A DNA stretch of 64,000 bases from the NCBI GenBank assembly GCA_016192075.1, contig JACPUU010000011.1:124001-188000 (forward strand), read 5' to 3'. Position numbers and translations under genes: made by a program. A model generated the notes under the pieces. That model was given only the letters and a program-made list of their open reading frames with translations. It was not told the DNA's origin and made no database searches. This DNA is from Bacteroidota bacterium (GTDB taxonomy: Bacteria > Bacteroidota > Bacteroidia > Flavobacteriales_D > Crocinitomicaceae). Of the stretch, positions 17,273 to 26,233 are shown piece by piece. How positions within the stretch are numbered: the stretch's first letter is position 1; each line of letters begins with the position of its first letter.

Positions 17273-17974
17273 TTATTCGATGATCTGGGTGAGAATGCGA
17301 TAAGACGCCAGTGCGCCGTCTTTGTCATACATCTCATGACGAACAGAACCAACACCCATTGTAAACCAGTCAGTAGATTTGGTTGAAGTTTTCATGCCCA
17401 TCATTTCTGTTTTTGTAACCTGACTCAATTTGACACACTCAAAAGTGCCGGCCGGTGTAGTCACTGATTCAAATGCTTCAACTTTGCGTTCAACCACCTG
17501 CATCACCATGGTCATAATAACCATACCGCTGCTTGAAACTTTCATGGTCATTGTGCCATCTGGCAAGGTTTGCCCTTCAGTAAATGTTGAAGGATAGACC
17601 AGGTTACTTTGATCAATCGTCACTTCCATGTCTTCGAAACCTTCTGCCATTTCCTGATCCATCATTGATTTCATATCAATGGTGATCTCCCCGTTTTTGC
17701 AGGTGAATTTAAAATCTCCCTCTGTCGTTACCTTGTCTTTATCATCTTTTGTGATGGAATGAACTGTTGCATTTAAAACACCGGCAACATCAACCAGTTC
17801 AGTAATTGTACTCAGCTGACTGCCTGTAAGTTTATCTTTTGCGTTGTAATCTTTGTACTCCAGCGTTACGCCTTTCTCAACCATGTAGTATCCATCACAG
17901 CCACCGGAACCTTCATTTGAAATAGTAAAAGCCATCAGAACGGCTGTAAACGGAATCAATAACCACTTTTTCAT
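17273..17974 (-). CDS. TapB/DUF3108-like secreted protein
   Basis: 233 residues. The N-terminal signal (KKWLLIPFTAVLMAF) is followed by a beta-rich body matching the Bacteroidota TapB-like/DUF3108 pattern: GYYMVEKGVTLEYKDYNAKD near the start, VYPSTFTEGQTLPDGTM in the middle, VTTPAGTFECVKLS, and a C-terminal DWFTMGVGSVRHEMYDKDG. The function of the family is unclear. A -7-like box TATATTTG lies 18 bp upstream of the start. The stop TAA at 17273 is in frame with, and directly followed by, the glycosyltransferase frame. Confidence 0.75.
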   Translation of the reverse strand: MKKWLLIPFTAVLMAFTISNEGSGGCDGYYMVEKGVTLEYKDYNAKDKLTGSQLSTITELVDVAGVLNATVHSITKDDKDKVTTEGDFKFTCKNGEITIDMKSMMDQEMAEGFEDMEVTIDQSNLVYPSTFTEGQTLPDGTMTMKVSSSGMVIMTMVMQVVERKVEAFESVTTPAGTFECVKLSQVTKTEMMGMKTSTKSTDWFTMGVGSVRHEMYDKDGALASYRILTQIIE

Positions 17975-17991
17975 AACATCAAAATTTTTGG

Positions 17992-17999
17992 CAAATATA
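17992..17999 (-). promoter_or_regulatory. -7 box TATATTTG
   Basis: Matches the Bacteroidota -7 consensus TAnnTTTG on the minus strand, ahead of the ATG at 17974. No convincing -33 element was seen. Confidence 0.45.
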
Positions 18000-18078
18000 G
18001 CGCATTAGCACAAACCATACCTGATATCCGTCATCCTTAATTTTTTCTAAAAGGGTTAAATTCTCTGCGAATTATGAG

Positions 18079-18086
18079 TACCTTTG
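18079..18086 (+). promoter_or_regulatory. -7 box TACCTTTG
   Basis: Matches TAnnTTTG, 24 bp ahead of the aldehyde dehydrogenase ATG at 18111. No clear -33 element. Confidence 0.45.
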
Positions 18087-18110
18087 CGCCACTCATTCAA
18101 ATCATGTCTT

Positions 18111-19667
18111 ATGTCAGCAGTTGCCGTAGAATCAGAGATTAAATCCATTCTGGAAAAACTAGGAATTAAAGAAATGAACTCAGGTGCCTCAACCGGATCA
18201 TACTGGTTTGCCACCCGCGGAACCAAAATAGATTCTTTTTCGCCGGTAGACGGAAAACTGATTGCATCGGTTCACAGTGCGTCAGAAACTGATTTTGAGG
18301 CAACCATTCTTAAATCACAGGAAGCCTTTTTGGAATGGCGCCTGGTACCGGCCCCAAAACGGGGTGAAATGGTAAGACAGCTTGGTGTAAAACTGAGAGA
18401 ATATAAAGAACCGCTTGGAAAACTGGTATCGTATGAAATGGGTAAATCACTGCAGGAAGGCCTGGGTGAGGTTCAGGAAATGATTGACATCTGTGACTTT
18501 GCCGTTGGGCTGTCACGCCAGCTGCATGGATTTACCATGCACTCTGAACGGCCTGCGCACCGCATGTATGAGCAATACCATCCGCTGGGGACAGTAGGCA
18601 TTATTTCTGCCTTTAATTTTCCGGTAGCGGTTTGGTGCTGGAATACTGCATTGGCATGGGTTTGTGGTGATGTTTGTGTTTGGAAACCATCTGAAAAAAC
18701 ACCGCTTACGGCCATTGCATGCCAACGCATAACCGCTGAAGTTTTCAAAGAAAATAATGTACCTGAAGGTGTTTCAGGCATTGTTATCGGCGGACCGGAA
18801 ATTGGTCAGCTGATGACTGCCGATAAACGAATTCCACTGGTTTCTGCTACCGGTTCTACCCGCATGGGAAAAGCTGTTGGTGAAGCCCTGGCCAAACGTT
18901 TTGGCAAAGCCCTGCTGGAATTGGGTGGAAACAATGCCATTATTATTACTCCAAGTGCCGATTTGAAACTGGTAATTCCGGGTGTTGTATTCGGCGCTAT
19001 TGGAACCGGCGGACAACGCTGCACCTCAACCCGCCGCCTGATTATTCATGATTCTATTTATGACCAGGTAAAAGATATCCTGGTGAAAGCCTACGGTCAG
19101 CTAAAAATTGGTAATCCGCTGGATCAAAAAAACCACATGGGACCATTGATTGACAAAGATGCTGTTCAGACTTACCTGGAAGCCATTCAAAAAGTAAAAA
19201 CCGAAGGCGGAAAAGTATTGGTTGAAGGAAAAGTACTTTCAGGCCCGGGTTATGAATCAGGCTGCTATGTATCACCTACCATTGCAGAAGTAGAAAACAA
19301 ATATAAAATTGTACAGCATGAGACGTTTGCGCCGCTGCTGTATCTCATCAAATATTCCGGTGAGGTAAACAATGCCATTAAACTGCAAAACGCGGTTGAC
19401 CAGGGATTGTCTTCAGCCATTTTCACCAACAATATCCGTGAATCAGAATTGTTTCTTTCAGCAGCCGGATCAGATTGCGGAATTGCAAACGTGAACATTG
19501 GTACTTCAGGTGCTGAAATTGGTGGTGCATTTGGCGGTGAAAAAGAAACCGGCGGCGGGCGCGAATCAGGTTCTGATGCCTGGAAAGTTTACATGCGCCG
19601 CCAGACCAATACCATTAATTATTCTACAACACTTCCGCTTGCACAGGGAATTAAATTTGATTTTTAA
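18111..19667 (+). CDS. aldehyde dehydrogenase, ALDH7-like (aminoadipate semialdehyde type)
   Basis: 518 residues from the ATG at 18111; an earlier in-frame start at 18084 lies in the promoter region. It oxidises an aldehyde to the acid with NAD(P)+. The catalytic Cys is C304 in GGQRCTSTRR and the general base is E270 in LLELGGNNAII; the cofactor loop GSTRMGKAVGE precedes it. The overall pattern (EQYHPLGTVGIISAFNFPVA, GAEIGGAFGGEKETGGGRES near the C-terminus) matches the ALDH7/antiquitin group that handles alpha-aminoadipate semialdehyde in lysine breakdown. The substrate is inferred from the family. It is convergent with aspartate kinase, and each has a similar gene-end hairpin. Confidence 0.92.
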   Translation: MSAVAVESEIKSILEKLGIKEMNSGASTGSYWFATRGTKIDSFSPVDGKLIASVHSASETDFEATILKSQEAFLEWRLVPAPKRGEMVRQLGVKLREYKEPLGKLVSYEMGKSLQEGLGEVQEMIDICDFAVGLSRQLHGFTMHSERPAHRMYEQYHPLGTVGIISAFNFPVAVWCWNTALAWVCGDVCVWKPSEKTPLTAIACQRITAEVFKENNVPEGVSGIVIGGPEIGQLMTADKRIPLVSATGSTRMGKAVGEALAKRFGKALLELGGNNAIIITPSADLKLVIPGVVFGAIGTGGQRCTSTRRLIIHDSIYDQVKDILVKAYGQLKIGNPLDQKNHMGPLIDKDAVQTYLEAIQKVKTEGGKVLVEGKVLSGPGYESGCYVSPTIAEVENKYKIVQHETFAPLLYLIKYSGEVNNAIKLQNAVDQGLSSAIFTNNIRESELFLSAAGSDCGIANVNIGTSGAEIGGAFGGEKETGGGRESGSDAWKVYMRRQTNTINYSTTLPLAQGIKFDF

Positions 19668-19673
19668 TTGTGT

Positions 19674-19701
19674 TGGTGACCTCGGCTACGCTCGGTCACC
19701 A
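19674..19701 (+). terminator. gene-end hairpin with TCGGCTACGCTC loop
   Basis: TGGTGACC (19674-19681) pairs perfectly with GGTCACCA (19694-19701); the 12-nt loop is TCGGCTACGCTC. It starts 7 bp after the aldehyde dehydrogenase stop. No T run follows. The same loop, on the other strand, is in the hairpin that ends aspartate kinase. Confidence 0.7.
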
Positions 19702-19834
19702 CGGATGTATCTACATAAAAAAGGTTAATTTTCATTCGTCTTTTCATTTGAATTTATGTTTTGAAGACCCAGGCCGTCAGGCGTAACATGTCTGCATAAA
19801 CTCCAGGTTTCCCAGACTGCTGGTGTCCGGAAAA

Positions 19835-21130
19835 CTATGGGTGTCTGAGCGTAGCCGAGGACACATCTTTCATCACAATACGCGCCGTGTGTCGTGATTT
19901 TTGCTCCAGGTAAATTTTCTTGTCTACCGTAACCCGTTCAATTGTTGGCTGATCGTAATGACGAATGGTTACAAGCTCAAGTCCTTCATTGTATTTCACA
20001 AAATACTGCGCTGTAAAATGATTGAATATTTTTTGCAGATCTACCTTATCAGCATCTACACAAAACGAAAAACTCACTGCTGAATTCTGCATCAGGTGAA
20101 TGCGAATATTTTCCTTGCTCAGGTAACTGAAAATATCTTCCAGGTTCTCTTCCACCACAAATGAAAAATCTTTGGGCGTTAACGAAATCAATACCTGGTT
20201 CATCTTAAAAATAAACGATGGTATATTGGCGTCAAAATCTTCGGACGCCTGAATTACAGAGCCCTTTGCGTGAGGATCAATGAACGATTTAACGTGCAGC
20301 GGAATGTTTTTTCGTTTAAGCGGCTGAATGGTTTTAGGGTGAATAACCGACGCCCCAAAATAAGCCAGCTCAATGGCTTCACGGAATGAAATTTTTTCAA
20401 GCAGAACGGTGTTGTCAAAATATTTAGGATCGGCATTAAGCATTCCCGGAACATCTTTCCAGATGGTTACATCTTCCGCATTTAAAACAAATGCTAAAAT
20501 GGCTGCCGTAAAATCAGATCCTTCACGCCCGAGTGTTGTGGTGAATCCCTCTGCCGTGTGGCCAATAAAACCCTGTGTAATAGCTATTGCAATGCCCTCA
20601 GAAAAGGGTTTATTCACCGCACTTGTAACAAGCTCTTCTGTTTTTTCCCAATTGATATTTGCTTCACGCCAGCGATCTGTGGTGCGAATCATTTTGCGGG
20701 CATCAAGCCAGGCGCATTTAAAGTTTTGTTGCTGCAGGTATGCGGCTACTATTTTGGTAGAAACCACCTCACCCAACGAAATCACCTGGTCATATTCGAA
20801 ATTGTAGTTGTCAGCATGTTTTTGGCTGCACCTGTTTTTCAAATCTTCAAAAATTGCATCCACCTCCTGCGTAACCGCATTGGCTGTTCCCTCAAACAAG
20901 GCTTTTTCAATCTGCAGGTGATAACTGCGCAATTCATCAATCAACCGGTTACTTTCTCCATCCTGGTTCCAATACGATTTCATGATGGCCTCCAGCGCAT
21001 TGGTTGTTTTACCCATGGCTGAAATAACAACCACCAGTTTTTCACCGGCAAAAAGGGTCATAATCTTTGCTACATTCCTCACTGCTGAAGCATCTTTGAC
21101 TGATGCTCCTCCAAATTTAAATACGCGCAT
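19835..21130 (-). CDS. lysC: aspartate kinase (monofunctional)
   Basis: 431 residues. It phosphorylates L-aspartate, the first step to lysine, threonine, methionine and diaminopimelate. The N-terminal kinase signature is FKFGGASVKDA (4-14), with TTLGREGSDFTA near 200 and WKDVPGMLNADPK near 226. The C-terminal third (from about 310) looks like paired ACT regulatory domains. No homoserine dehydrogenase part is fused. The last residues, DVSSATLRHP, are encoded by the hairpin at 19841-19864, so the natural C-terminus has been replaced or extended by the repeat. The gene symbol is by function; feedback type cannot be told. Confidence 0.92.
   Translation of the reverse strand: MRVFKFGGASVKDASAVRNVAKIMTLFAGEKLVVVISAMGKTTNALEAIMKSYWNQDGESNRLIDELRSYHLQIEKALFEGTANAVTQEVDAIFEDLKNRCSQKHADNYNFEYDQVISLGEVVSTKIVAAYLQQQNFKCAWLDARKMIRTTDRWREANINWEKTEELVTSAVNKPFSEGIAIAITQGFIGHTAEGFTTTLGREGSDFTAAILAFVLNAEDVTIWKDVPGMLNADPKYFDNTVLLEKISFREAIELAYFGASVIHPKTIQPLKRKNIPLHVKSFIDPHAKGSVIQASEDFDANIPSFIFKMNQVLISLTPKDFSFVVEENLEDIFSYLSKENIRIHLMQNSAVSFSFCVDADKVDLQKIFNHFTAQYFVKYNEGLELVTIRHYDQPTIERVTVDKKIYLEQKSRHTARIVMKDVSSATLRHP
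19841..19864 (-). terminator. hairpin overlapping aspartate kinase 3' end
   Basis: GTGTC (19841-19845) and GACAC (19860-19864) pair; read on the minus strand the loop contains TCGGCTACGCTC, identical to the loop after the aldehyde dehydrogenase gene. The stem sequence is different. It lies inside the coding frame, before the TAG at 19835-19837. Confidence 0.6.
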
Positions 21131-21315
21131 GCTTTTCTATTTTAGCGCGAAATTAATACGATACAGGCTTGTACGTTCAATCATTCCCCTGATTTCGATT
21201 ATTTATCACGATCGGGCTATTTTTTGTGAATTTTTGCCAGTCTCTCAAATGCCGCCTTGCCACTCTATCAAAGATTTCTATATTTATCAGTCAATGATTG
21301 AATTATGAATGCACC

Positions 21316-21331
21316 TGTGCAACATTGCACA
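21316..21331. promoter_or_regulatory. 16-bp inverted repeat TGTGCAA-ca-TTGCACA
   Basis: A perfect 7+7 inverted repeat with a 2-bp centre, 36 bp upstream of the ATG of the large T9SS cargo gene. This is the size and form of a dimeric regulator site. Only position and symmetry support it. Confidence 0.4.
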
Positions 21332-21367
21332 ACCGGTAAACGTCATTGAAAAGTAACCTGACCCAAC

Positions 21368-24300
21368 ATGAAAAAACACATAATGCTTAGTGCTGTAAAA
21401 TTTAGTTTAACAGTATTGACAGTTTTCATTTCTGCCCATTCATTTGCGCAGGAAAACTGCAGTAACAATATTGACGATGATGCAGACGGGCTTATTGATT
21501 GCCTTGATCCGGATTGTATGTCCAGTCCTGATTGTCCTGCATTTGGTTTTCCGGGATCATGTCTTCCGATTGGCTATTATCCGGATATCACCGGTACGCA
21601 TGGTGCCTATCGCCAGGCAGGTTCAACGGCAGATGTAAACATACCCATTATTCCTAATTCAAACCGTGTTTCACTCGTTATCCAGGGTTGTTACCAGGGC
21701 GAAGTGAATAACGGCGGCACCGGGGTGAATGACCTTAATCATGCTGAAGAACGCGTGATCTGGGGCCGTGTTGAAATGGATCTCGACAACGATATTTCAT
21801 CCGGCTGGGTTGAGTACCTGGTAAATAATCATGAATCGCGCAGATTCTCATGGGTAGACCAGCCTATGAGTCCGGCAAATACAGCAACGTATGTGCGTGT
21901 GGGGTATGATCTGAACGAACTGCTGACCTATGAATTTGTTTTTGACCAGGTAGGATCAAACCTGGTGGTTGGCTGCACCCGACCAGAAATCGATATTTCT
22001 TATTATGCCGTGTTCTATGGAAATTTTACCACCCAGAGTCTGACGCGTATTGATGGCGCTAACCCGTCCCAATATCCGGCTTATTTTGATTCGGGTACGC
22101 TGCCTGCAAACATAACACAAACCATTGATCTGCAAGCGGCGCCCAATGATCCGGATTACATCCAGATTCGCGCAGTTGGAATCAATCAGAACCGTTACGG
22201 CAACTCCGGTGTATTGGTTGAAGATGTGCGTGAAGAATGTATCTCTATCAAGTATATGCTGCTTGATTTGAATACCCTCACCGCTTCAGGTGCAGTTACC
22301 ATAAGCAACGGTAACATTCCGGACATGGCCTCTACCTATACGTTTGAAGATTATGACCTCACCAGCGGGCAAAGTATACTGAACAACGCCACCACGCTGG
22401 GAGATATTGTGGCCAATCAAACGGCACCCAACCAGATTTCAATTGCCGATATGACACTCGAAATTGTCGGCAATCAATTAATCATGACCCGCGAATCTGC
22501 CTATGCAAATGACTACAATGAAATCTACTACATTGAGTTTTTGAAATATACCGATGAGCCCTATTCATCCAGCTTTTTTATTACCGAAAATGCTTACAGC
22601 GGACCAGACAACATCAGCTTTGACTCAGGCGCCAATAACAACGGTGTAGGCGTTTCAGGATACGTTGATTTTACCATTCCAAACGGCTCTAAAAGAGCTT
22701 ACCTTGAAGTGCGCGCGAATGGAAATTACATGCCCTTTACACTATCCAGTTTTTATGCCCCGGCACCTTCCAACACCACTAAAACCAACGGTAACCAGAT
22801 GTATGCCTTTACAGAGGTAAATTTTGATTTGAACACCACCACCGGTTATTATGCTACCGTTACCACTGCTACACAACAACAACTTTACGCCTGGCAGGAG
22901 GTGCCCATTAATCCACTCGTTGATTTAACCACAACCGGTATTTACGGTCAGTTACCAACCAGCGATGAGCGTATCAATTTTGAAATCATTCCTCCGGATA
23001 TTTTCAGGGTTCACTTAACCAATGACAACATTGCGTATGAGCGTACACTGCAAATCACTTTTCTTGGATCTAAAGTGAACCTGGTATACAGCACCTTTGA
23101 TCAAAACACATCTATCAGTGATGGTTGTGACAGTGCTTATTTTGACATGGAAATATGCAATTCCGGCGGAAGCGATTTAACACAACCCGTTCCAATTTCA
23201 TTCTATTACGGTGACCCAACCACCGACCCGACAGCAATTTATTTACAAACTGACATGTACAACCTGAATATTGAACAGGGTCAATGTGCCACCTTTACAT
23301 TTGGAGTAGACATTGCCTCACTGGGTGGTGCATCATCTGGTTCAATTACGGTAGTGCTTAATGACAATGGTAGTTTTGCCGGCGCTCCCGGAACAGTTAT
23401 TCCGGCAACGTTTCAACCCGCTGATTTATTTAACCAGGGCAACCCGGTTCTGGAATGTGAATTTGATTACAACTTAATCTCGGCCAACTATACCATAACC
23501 GCACCACCACCACCGGTAATTACCTTTAATCAAAATACATTTACCATTTGTCCGAATGACGATGCAACCATTATAGCAACACCATCCGGCACTGTTGGCA
23601 ATGTAACGTATGATTGGTCACCTGACCCGGGAACAACCAATACCATTACGGTTTCACCCAATGCACTTACCTGGTATTACGTGGATGTGACCGATGAATG
23701 TCAAACCGTAACCGACTCTGTGAAAGTTGAAATTGGTACCGTTGATATCACCTCTATTCTGGTAACCGATGCAACCAATTGTCCCGGGCAACCGGGCACA
23801 CCGGGTTCAATCATCGTAAACCCGGCTGACCCAACGTGGGAATATACCTTAACCGGTGGTTCGCTGACTATAGGGCCGCAAACCTCCAATTCGTTCACCA
23901 ACCTGGACGGTGGAATTATTTATTTTATCAACGTAACCGACGATGCCGGATGTGAAATTGATACCGCTGTTACCGTAGGTTTGGGATCAAACGCTGTTAC
24001 TGCCAGCTTTGTGCTGGACAGCCTTGGTGATGTGACCTGTTTTGGTGATTTTAACGGAAGCGCTTATGTCAATAATATCAATGGTGGTTTATTGCCGCCG
24101 TATGACGTATTGTGGACCCATACCTCAGGCCTGTATGCATCAGGGTCAGCAATGCCGGGCGGTAGTGATGACATTGATAACCTGTTCGGCGGTTCATGGG
24201 TTGTTTCTGTTATTGACCAGGAAGGCTGCGCCTGGTCTCAGCTTTTTGAAATTTTTGAACCTGCAGAATTAACGCTGGCATTTAATACCAACGACCCTAC

Positions 24301-25618
24301 CTGCTACCAGTTCAACGATGGATCTGTCACCATTAATACAACCGGGGGTAACGGTGGCAATACGTTTGTTATTTTAAACGAATCAGCAACGCAGATCAAT
24401 TCAGGAAACTCCAATACAGCTAATCAGTTAACCAGTGGCTGGTATTATGCAACCATAACCGATGTGGTAGGTTGTATGACAGAGGACTCTGTTTTTGTGG
24501 ATCAGCCCGGACAACTGGATGTTGACCTCAATATCATCAACCCCCTTTGCTACGGCTATATTACCGGTGTTGCAATTGCTGATACGGTTTATAACTACAC
24601 CGGCTCGTACAACAACATTGGTTATTACTGGGCACCAAACCCAAGTGGAACTAACGGGCTTGGAGCGGATACACTTTCAGGTCTTGCTGCAGGGCAATAT
24701 GTGTTGACGATCAATGATGAAAACGGATGTTCACGCCAGTTTGATTTTGATATTGTCTATCCTGATTCCATGTACTTCAGTGAAATTGGTTACCACCCTG
24801 CTTATTGCCGCATGTTTGGTTATCAAAGCGGGAATGGTGTAGTTTATGCCGCAGCAGCAGGCGGAACCGGAAATTTCAGTTACAACTGGGTTAACTATGA
24901 AACTGATCAGTCATCAGACAACTCAACCTGGGGCGGTTTAAACCCGGGTGAGTATACCATTTTTGTGCTGGATGACAACGGGTGTATTTTAACCGATGTC
25001 ATTCAACTCGACTCACTGAATCCAATTGCTGATTTTGAAATGACCTCACCGCAATTTACCTCCAATTATTTTGGAACGGCACCGGTTGACGTTCACTTTA
25101 TTAATCAATCCATGTATTTCGCCAATTTGTATGATCCAAATGCAGATACCACCTTTTTCTGGAACTTTAATACACCAACCTCAGGCTGGATTATTTCACA
25201 CGATGTAAACGAAACCTTTGATTCAACTTACCTCAACGGCGGCACCTACGATGTATGCCTGGTGGCACTGAATAAAAACGGATGCTCTGACACCTTGTGT
25301 AAACCATTGGTTATTTATGACGAAATGATTTTTACCCCACTCAATGTTTTCACACCAGACGGCGATGGTATTAATGACGGATTTTCATTTTACTTCAAAT
25401 CTTTTGCAGTAGCTGAATTCAGCTGCGTCATTGTTGACCGCTGGGGTATTGTTATGTATGAGATGGATGACATAACCGATTCATGGGATGGCAAAGACAA
25501 AAACGGAAGCCCCTGTGTAGACGGAGTGTATTTTTACACCTACGAAGGGGCCGCGCAGAACAGAGCCGAATTTAAAGGTCAGGGAACCATTACACTTGCC
25601 GGTGGTAAGAAAGAGTAA
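21368..25618 (+). CDS. giant T9SS cargo protein with SprB-like repeats and type B sorting domain
   Basis: 1416 residues. The signal peptide is about 1-27 (SLTVLTVFISAHSFAQ). A Cys/Asp-rich stretch follows (NCSNNIDDDADGLIDCLDPD), like calcium-binding DxDxD loops. The middle (to about 700) is beta-rich and unrecognised. From about 715 there are Ig/PKD-like domains and SprB-like repeats (LGDVTCFGDFNGSAYV, FNTNDPTCYQFNDGSVTINT, DLNIINPLCYGYITGVAIA). The C-terminus (about 1320-1416; NVFTPDGDGINDGF, IVDRWGIVMYE, WDGKDKNGSPC, GVYFYTYE) is the gliding-motility-associated type B sorting domain, so the protein is exported by T9SS and held at or released from the cell surface. A 17-bp hairpin follows the stop. 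Confidence 0.92.
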   Translation: MKKHIMLSAVKFSLTVLTVFISAHSFAQENCSNNIDDDADGLIDCLDPDCMSSPDCPAFGFPGSCLPIGYYPDITGTHGAYRQAGSTADVNIPIIPNSNRVSLVIQGCYQGEVNNGGTGVNDLNHAEERVIWGRVEMDLDNDISSGWVEYLVNNHESRRFSWVDQPMSPANTATYVRVGYDLNELLTYEFVFDQVGSNLVVGCTRPEIDISYYAVFYGNFTTQSLTRIDGANPSQYPAYFDSGTLPANITQTIDLQAAPNDPDYIQIRAVGINQNRYGNSGVLVEDVREECISIKYMLLDLNTLTASGAVTISNGNIPDMASTYTFEDYDLTSGQSILNNATTLGDIVANQTAPNQISIADMTLEIVGNQLIMTRESAYANDYNEIYYIEFLKYTDEPYSSSFFITENAYSGPDNISFDSGANNNGVGVSGYVDFTIPNGSKRAYLEVRANGNYMPFTLSSFYAPAPSNTTKTNGNQMYAFTEVNFDLNTTTGYYATVTTATQQQLYAWQEVPINPLVDLTTTGIYGQLPTSDERINFEIIPPDIFRVHLTNDNIAYERTLQITFLGSKVNLVYSTFDQNTSISDGCDSAYFDMEICNSGGSDLTQPVPISFYYGDPTTDPTAIYLQTDMYNLNIEQGQCATFTFGVDIASLGGASSGSITVVLNDNGSFAGAPGTVIPATFQPADLFNQGNPVLECEFDYNLISANYTITAPPPPVITFNQNTFTICPNDDATIIATPSGTVGNVTYDWSPDPGTTNTITVSPNALTWYYVDVTDECQTVTDSVKVEIGTVDITSILVTDATNCPGQPGTPGSIIVNPADPTWEYTLTGGSLTIGPQTSNSFTNLDGGIIYFINVTDDAGCEIDTAVTVGLGSNAVTASFVLDSLGDVTCFGDFNGSAYVNNINGGLLPPYDVLWTHTSGLYASGSAMPGGSDDIDNLFGGSWVVSVIDQEGCAWSQLFEIFEPAELTLAFNTNDPTCYQFNDGSVTINTTGGNGGNTFVILNESATQINSGNSNTANQLTSGWYYATITDVVGCMTEDSVFVDQPGQLDVDLNIINPLCYGYITGVAIADTVYNYTGSYNNIGYYWAPNPSGTNGLGADTLSGLAAGQYVLTINDENGCSRQFDFDIVYPDSMYFSEIGYHPAYCRMFGYQSGNGVVYAAAAGGTGNFSYNWVNYETDQSSDNSTWGGLNPGEYTIFVLDDNGCILTDVIQLDSLNPIADFEMTSPQFTSNYFGTAPVDVHFINQSMYFANLYDPNADTTFFWNFNTPTSGWIISHDVNETFDSTYLNGGTYDVCLVALNKNGCSDTLCKPLVIYDEMIFTPLNVFTPDGDGINDGFSFYFKSFAVAEFSCVIVDRWGIVMYEMDDITDSWDGKDKNGSPCVDGVYFYTYEGAAQNRAEFKGQGTITLAGGKKE

Positions 25619-25620
25619 AT

Positions 25621-25661
25621 CAATTCCGGGTAAAACCAGTTACAGGTTTTACCCGGAATTG
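25621..25661 (+). terminator. 17-bp stem hairpin after T9SS cargo gene
   Basis: CAATTCCGGGTAAAACC (25621-25637) pairs perfectly with GGTTTTACCCGGAATTG (25645-25661) around agttaca. There is no T run, so it may stabilise the 3' end more than terminate. Confidence 0.75.
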
Positions 25662-25778
25662 CAACAGAAAAATTGCAGTTATGCCAATGCTGATTCAAAT
25701 GCTGCATTTTTATGAAACCCTGTTTTTTTCTCTTCAGAGATATTCACCGGCTCACAAAAAACGTTGTACTTTGCAGTC

Positions 25779-26147
25779 ATGAGTTTGCCCACACCTGCCA
25801 GCGACGAATTAAAATCATTCTTTGATCAAAGAGCATTTGTTGAGTCTACCGTTGCGCAAATCAACAAAGATCTGCTGGGGCTTTACTACGGTGATTTTTC
25901 ACTCAGCGACTCCTCACAAAAAAATCTGCTGGAAGAATTGGTTACCTCACTTGCACCTGTTCTCATAGAGCTTTCAAAACGACAGCCCGAACAATTGTCT
26001 CAATTTATTTACCGCGTTGATTTAGGTGAAACTAAATTTTTTGATGCCCTTACAGCAGACGCAAGCTTCAAAAAACTTGCTTTTTTAATCATTGAGCGTG
26101 AAGCGATGAAAGTTTACCTGCGCATAAAGTTTTCTGAACGGTTTTAG
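25779..26147 (+). CDS. small conserved-looking protein of unknown function
   Basis: 122 residues from the ATG at 25779 (MSLPTPASDELKSFFDQRAF); the frame runs five codons further upstream into the promoter region. It is helical, acidic and soluble with no signal peptide or membrane segment. One part (FSLSDSSQKNLLEELVTSLA) looks like a helix-turn-helix pair with no basic surface. I do not recognise a domain. It has a short distance to the next T9SS cargo gene, but an intervening AT-rich gap of about 85 bp suggests separate transcription. Confidence 0.75.
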   Translation: MSLPTPASDELKSFFDQRAFVESTVAQINKDLLGLYYGDFSLSDSSQKNLLEELVTSLAPVLIELSKRQPEQLSQFIYRVDLGETKFFDALTADASFKKLAFLIIEREAMKVYLRIKFSERF

Positions 26148-26233
26148 ATAATCCTAATGATTTAATAATGCGCTATTGACAAGCTACTTCGAATAGATTT
26201 CAATACCTTTAACCAAATCAAATTTTGACCAAA

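Noticed and set aside
21176-21302. 10-bp inverted repeat TTCAATCATT/AATGATTGAA upstream of the T9SS cargo gene
   Set aside because: The arms are over 100 bp apart and AT-rich, so chance is likely.
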